Source: Lysobacterales bacterium (GTDB lineage Bacteria; Pseudomonadota; Gammaproteobacteria; Xanthomonadales; SZUA-5). Taken from it: a stretch of DNA of 10,894 nucleotides. Under the pieces are notes generated by a model, which saw only the letters and a list, made by a program, of their open reading frames with translations, was not told the DNA's origin and did not search any database. A program made the position numbers and the translations under genes. Positions within the stretch are counted from its first letter, which is position 1, and the number at the start of each line of letters is the position of its first letter. The stretch is from NCBI GenBank assembly GCA_024710675.1, contig JANJUH010000424.1, positions 1 to 10,894 of the forward strand. The letters are read 5' to 3'. Below are positions 7,283-10,894 of the stretch, piece by piece.

Positions 7283-7321
7283 GTCGGGATGAATCCCCAC
7301 CCAAGAGAATCCCGACCCACA
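7283..7321 (-). repeat. REP-like palindromic element, inverted copy
   Basis: Read on the minus strand it starts TGTGGGTCGGGAT, like the forward copy, and holds the core GGGATTCATCCC followed by GAC. On the plus strand GTCGGGAT (7283-7290) and ATCCCGAC (7309-7316) form an 8-base inverted repeat with an 18-base loop, within which GGGAT-GA-ATCCC can also fold. It shares TGTGGGT, GATTCATC and a terminal GAC with the forward element, so the two form a BIME-like tail-to-tail pair centred near 7269. Confidence 0.5.
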
Positions 7322-7359
7322 GGAGCCGGAGATTCTCCTCTGCATCCCGATCTCGCGGA

Positions 7360-10300
7360 TCAGGGCATGGGATGGCCCGGAGTCGCGCACGCCACCGGCG
7401 GAGCACCGACGATGCCGCCACCGCTCGCCGATTCGGCCACCAGCAAGGCCCCGCTGACATTGCCCTGTGCCGCCCATGTGGCCGCGAAGCTGCCGCTGTA
7501 GCCGGTGACATAGGTCGCCGTCGGACTGAAGGCCCGAGCACGCGCGGCGCGTGCCCAGATACCGTCGACCGTATTGCCGGTCAGGGTCATGCACAGCACC
7601 TTGGCCGTCGCCGGTCCCACTGTGGGGTTCACGAAACCATTGATCGCATCGAGCGGAATCCCGGCCACGCCGGCAGCGGTCACCCGGTTGTTGGCGAAGC
7701 GCGTGTCGATGCGTGCTGAACCGTCACCCTGGACGCTCGGCCCGAAGCCAGTGGTGCCATTGTCCACGAGCAGCGTGTTGCCACTCACGTCGACCGTGAC
7801 GCGCGAGGTGCTGCCATCGGACAGCAGCCGGATGCCACCGAAGACCGAGCCCCCGGCGCTGGCCGTGCTGAAGCGCATGTCCGCATTGTTCTGGATGCGC
7901 CCCTGGACCTGGGCAGTGCCGGTGGCGGCCACCGTGACGACGTTCTCGTCCTGCGTGTAGAGCTGCGGGTTGTTGATCAGGTTGAAGGCAATGCTCGATG
8001 CGCCAAGGGCATCGACGAAGACACCGGAACTCGCCCCACCGTCGTTGCGCATCGTGATGCCGGTGATGTCGAGTTCCGAGATCACCGAATTGTCCTTCGA
8101 TACGGCGTTGATCTGGTGCGTGGCCGAACGCAGGAAGGTCGAGTTCGTGATGTTGAAGGCGGCCGTTGCGATGCCGCTGGTGTAGATCTGCAGGTTGTCG
8201 GTGGCCGGCGTGCCCTGTCCACGGGTGTCGTCGAAGGTCGAACCGCTGATATCCAGCGTCGTCACGCCCGCGGGATTGCTGATGTAGAAGTTGCGCAGGC
8301 GGCCTCGCAGGAAGCTCGAGTTGCTCACGCTGTTGCTGCCGGTGAGCGCGTAGGCCTGGACGCCGGAGCTGTTGCAGTCGACGCAGCCCGCGGATGGCGA
8401 GCGACCGGCCTCGACGAAACTCATGCCGTTCAGGCTCAGGTTGCGCGAGTTGCGGATGTCGATGCCATCGTCGCCTGGCCGCGTGATGGTGCCGCCGTTG
8501 ATGGTCAGGCTGCCCGTGAGCCCGGTGACGTAAATCGCGTCGCCGTCGCCATTGTTGTTGCCCGGCGTGAAGGTGTCGGCGGAGCCTCCCGGACCGGTCA
8601 GGAAGTCCTCGTTGCCGCCGGCGCTGCCCATGTCGATGTTGGTCTGGGCGAAGGTGATCGCGCTGCTCGATGCATCGATGCGGATGGCCGGCGTGCCGAC
8701 GCCCACGCTGTTGATCGTGGTGTTGCCGACATTGATCAGGCCGCTGGTGTTGGCGATGCGAATGCCGGTGCTGGGGCGGTTGGAGATCGTGACCGTGCTG
8801 GCCGTGGACAACTGCATGGCAACGCTGGAATTGCTGATCTCGATGCCGGCGGTGGTCTTCGGGCCGATCGCAGTGGCGCCGGTGACGGTCACCGATCCGT
8901 TGATGTTGTCGAGCAGGATGCCGTGGCCGCTGGTGCCGCCGGAGGCCGTGATGCTGGCGAATTCCAGGGCTGTCGATTGCTGGCTCGCGTGGTCGATCAC
9001 CAGGGCTGCACCGGTGGTCGATGCGATCGTGTTGCCGCTGCCGCTCACACCCACCGCACCGCCGTTGGTGGCGCTGAAGCCGGTGCCGCCGGTGGTGGTG
9101 ATCGCCAGCCCGCCGCCACTGAAGTTGACCGTGGCGCCGCTGTTGGCGTCGAGGCTGACCCCGGGGTTGCCGGCGCTGCTCGAGAACACCTTGCTGGCGC
9201 CGGTGAAGGCGATCGTGCCGGCGACCCGGTTGCTGACCCGCAAACCGGCACTGCCCGCCCCGGTGCCGCAATTGATGGTGCAGGAGAGCGCGCCCGACAA
9301 CGTGAGGTTGCCGGTGCCGGCCCCGGTCACCGTGACCAGCGAGCCGGCACTGGTCTTGGCGATGCTGCCGCCGTAGCTGATGGTGCCGAGCGCGCCCTGC
9401 GCCGCGAACGCGGTGCCGGTGGAGCCGCTGATGCTGCCGCCGCCGATCACCAGTGAGCCGCTGATCTGGCCGACATCGATGCCGGCGCCCGGGCTGTTCG
9501 TGGAACTGGCGTTGGTCAGGGTGGCAGCGAATGGGGTCGTGCCACTGGCCGTCGTGCTGGTGATCGCCGGACCATTGGTCGCCGCGATCGTACCCGCCGT
9601 GGCCGTCACCGTGCCGGTCTGCCGATTGAGTTCCAGCGCGGTACCGTTGCCGCTGGTGATGTCCAGCGTGCCGAAGTTGACCGGCGCCGACTGCACGCTG
9701 CCGTTGCCCAGGCGCACTGCCGTGCCAGCGGTCGACTTGTTGACGGTCGTGCCGCCGAAGACGAAACCAGTCCCGCTGTTCGAGATCAGGTCGATCGCGA
9801 GCGTATTGCCGGCAACGCCGCTGATCGAAGTGCCGGCCACCGATGTGAGGTTGACCGTCGAGTTGGCGACGCGCAGCGCGGCGAAACTATTGTCTGACGA
9901 ATTCGACGCCAAAGCATCGAAGCTGGCGTTGACGGTGCCGTTATCGAGATTGAGGATCTGGCCGGTCCCGCTGATCGTGGTCTCGGCCACGGTCAGTGTG
10001 CCGTAGCTCGTGCCGACGAGCCCCGCGAAATTGCCGGTATTGCCGATGGTGAGGCCGCGCAGGGTGTTGCCAGACGCCAGCGTGATGCAATCAGCCGCCG
10101 ACGACGTCAGTTGCGGGTCGGTGCCGTTGAGGGCGTCATAGGGCGCGAAACTGCTGCCGGCGACTGGCGTGACCCTGCTGGCCGCCAACGCGGTGAGCGT
10201 GCCGGAGGAACCGTTGCCGATCACCGTGGTCCCGGTCTCGAGGACGATGCCGCAGGTGTAACTGCCCGAGTCGATGAAGATCAGGTCGTTGGCGGTGTCG

Positions 10301-10894
10301 ACCGAAGCCACGGTCGAGAGCGCCGTCGCCGGGCAGGCCTGGGTGCCGACATTGCCGCCCGTGCAGATCGGGCTCGCTGCGTTGTCGTCGACGAACCAGA
10401 GGAACTCCTCGTTCTCGAAGTTCAGCGTGACCTGCGCCGTATCGCCACCGGTGACGGTGTAGAAGAAGGTCGCTGCGCCACTGGCGGCGTTGTCACCCGC
10501 GTCCGGCAGGTACGTGAAGCCGCCGTTCGCCGCGAGGATCACCCGGCCGCCGACCCCGCCGGCGGTGATGGCGTTGACGCCGTTCGGGACGGTGCCATTG
10601 GCCGCGCCCAGGGTCGGCCCAAAGCCGGTGATCGTGCCACCGCCGATCAAATCATTCGCCGTCACCCGGCCGCCCTGTACACCGCTGTCGATGACGAGGG
10701 TCAGGTGCGGGCTCACGTTGTAGCTGTCGTTCTCGGCGACACCACCGTACTCGATCGCCACGTTGACATCGCCCGCGAGATTGTCCGGCGGATCGGCCGC
10801 GTCGACATCGCTGATGTGGGCGGCGCGGATCGTGAGCGTGCAGTTGCGTGCGGCGACCTGGGCGTCGACCGGGTCGATGACGACGCTGGCCGCC
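7360..10894 (-). CDS. Large exported beta-helix protein with cadherin/Ig-like domain (N-terminus beyond right edge)
   Basis: The frame is open to the right edge, so the 5' end is missing; about 1,177 residues are seen, and a GTG at 10761 is internal rather than the start. First comes a cadherin-5/tandem-95-like domain (about 10760-10410) with VAENDSYNV, VTANDLIGGG and GGFTYLPDAGD. A WFVDDNAASP motif (near 10395) follows, then ANDLIFIDSGSYTCGIVLETG and a long series of beta-strand repeats rich in Gly, Ser, Thr and Asn ('GIEISNSS', 'GIRIANTSG', 'SLTINGGTITRPGDDGIDI'). This pattern predicts a right-handed parallel beta-helix, as in pectate-lyase-like and adhesin folds. Lysine is very rare (six in the visible part), and sparse Cys residues often sit in close pairs (CTINC, CVDC), as in extracellular proteins. 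The C-terminus (GGGIVGAPPVACATPGHPMP) shows no autotransporter barrel, LPXTG or PEP-CTERM signal. Export signal and function are not visible; an adhesive or structural surface role is a guess. Confidence 0.9.
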   Translation of the reverse strand, partial: AASVVIDPVDAQVAARNCTLTIRAAHISDVDAADPPDNLAGDVNVAIEYGGVAENDSYNVSPHLTLVIDSGVQGGRVTANDLIGGGTITGFGPTLGAANGTVPNGVNAITAGGVGGRVILAANGGFTYLPDAGDNAASGAATFFYTVTGGDTAQVTLNFENEEFLWFVDDNAASPICTGGNVGTQACPATALSTVASVDTANDLIFIDSGSYTCGIVLETGTTVIGNGSSGTLTALAASRVTPVAGSSFAPYDALNGTDPQLTSSAADCITLASGNTLRGLTIGNTGNFAGLVGTSYGTLTVAETTISGTGQILNLDNGTVNASFDALASNSSDNSFAALRVANSTVNLTSVAGTSISGVAGNTLAIDLISNSGTGFVFGGTTVNKSTAGTAVRLGNGSVQSAPVNFGTLDITSGNGTALELNRQTGTVTATAGTIAATNGPAITSTTASGTTPFAATLTNASSTNSPGAGIDVGQISGSLVIGGGSISGSTGTAFAAQGALGTISYGGSIAKTSAGSLVTVTGAGTGNLTLSGALSCTINCGTGAGSAGLRVSNRVAGTIAFTGASKVFSSSAGNPGVSLDANSGATVNFSGGGLAITTTGGTGFSATNGGAVGVSGSGNTIASTTGAALVIDHASQQSTALEFASITASGGTSGHGILLDNINGSVTVTGATAIGPKTTAGIEISNSSVAMQLSTASTVTISNRPSTGIRIANTSGLINVGNTTINSVGVGTPAIRIDASSSAITFAQTNIDMGSAGGNEDFLTGPGGSADTFTPGNNNGDGDAIYVTGLTGSLTINGGTITRPGDDGIDIRNSRNLSLNGMSFVEAGRSPSAGCVDCNSSGVQAYALTGSNSVSNSSFLRGRLRNFYISNPAGVTTLDISGSTFDDTRGQGTPATDNLQIYTSGIATAAFNITNSTFLRSATHQINAVSKDNSVISELDITGITMRNDGGASSGVFVDALGASSIAFNLINNPQLYTQDENVVTVAATGTAQVQGRIQNNADMRFSTASAGGSVFGGIRLLSDGSTSRVTVDVSGNTLLVDNGTTGFGPSVQGDGSARIDTRFANNRVTAAGVAGIPLDAINGFVNPTVGPATAKVLCMTLTGNTVDGIWARAARARAFSPTATYVTGYSGSFAATWAAQGNVSGALLVAESASGGGIVGAPPVACATPGHPMP

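Noticed and set aside
6535..7320. A 261-codon minus-strand open frame over the sigma factor
   Set aside because: It is the mirror of the sigma gene and extends into the REP-like region; no start signal or domain supports it.
8116..9456. A 446-codon plus-strand open frame and neighbours opposite the beta-helix gene
   Set aside because: It is a codon-register shadow of the repetitive Gly/Ser/Thr-rich protein, with low-complexity content.
7360..10894. Possible CRISPR or tandem DNA repeat in the repetitive protein gene
   Set aside because: The repeats are at protein level and degenerate; no regularly spaced identical DNA repeat is seen.

Overview
The window is GC-rich, densely coded DNA from a Gram-negative bacterium. 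The gene types suggest Gammaproteobacteria of the Xanthomonadales/Lysobacterales kind: a TPR–coiled-coil–membrane signalling protein, an ECF sigma factor of the 'SPT-ML-V-ET-WL-KL' type paired with a membrane Ser/Thr kinase, and a large exported beta-helix protein. The taxonomic guess is an inference from gene style, not proven. No tRNA, rRNA, CRISPR array, transposase or phage gene was seen.

Layout, left to right. (1) Positions 1-1327, minus strand: the N-terminal part of an exported TPR protein with a coiled coil and a transmembrane helix. It runs off the left edge before its output domain, probably a diguanylate cyclase. (2) 1516-3405, minus: a secreted or membrane-tethered alpha/beta hydrolase of the S33/TAP peptidase type with a four-helix membrane tail. 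(3) 3530-6472, minus: a 980-residue Hanks-type Ser/Thr kinase with one transmembrane helix and a large periplasmic C-terminal region. (4) 6616-7158, plus: an ECF sigma factor of about 180 residues, divergent from the kinase across a 143-base shared control region. (5) 7159-7359: a gap between convergent genes that holds two REP-like palindromic elements in opposite orientation. (6) 7360-10894, minus: at least 1,177 residues of an exported protein with a cadherin/Ig-like domain and a long beta-helix. It runs off the right edge at its N-terminus.

How the genes may work together. The centre is the kinase/sigma pair. The sigma factor has no visible anti-sigma gene beside it. In region 2.2 it has Ser-Pro-Thr-Met where most ECF sigma factors carry acidic residues. 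This fits a phospho-switch, as described for EcfP/PknT in Vibrio parahaemolyticus: a kinase that senses the periplasm phosphorylates the sigma factor and so allows it to bind core RNA polymerase. The downstream hydrolase, the TPR signalling protein and the large exported protein could be linked to this envelope theme, but the sequence does not prove that.

Most long open frames on the opposite strands are codon-register shadows of these five genes and are not reported.
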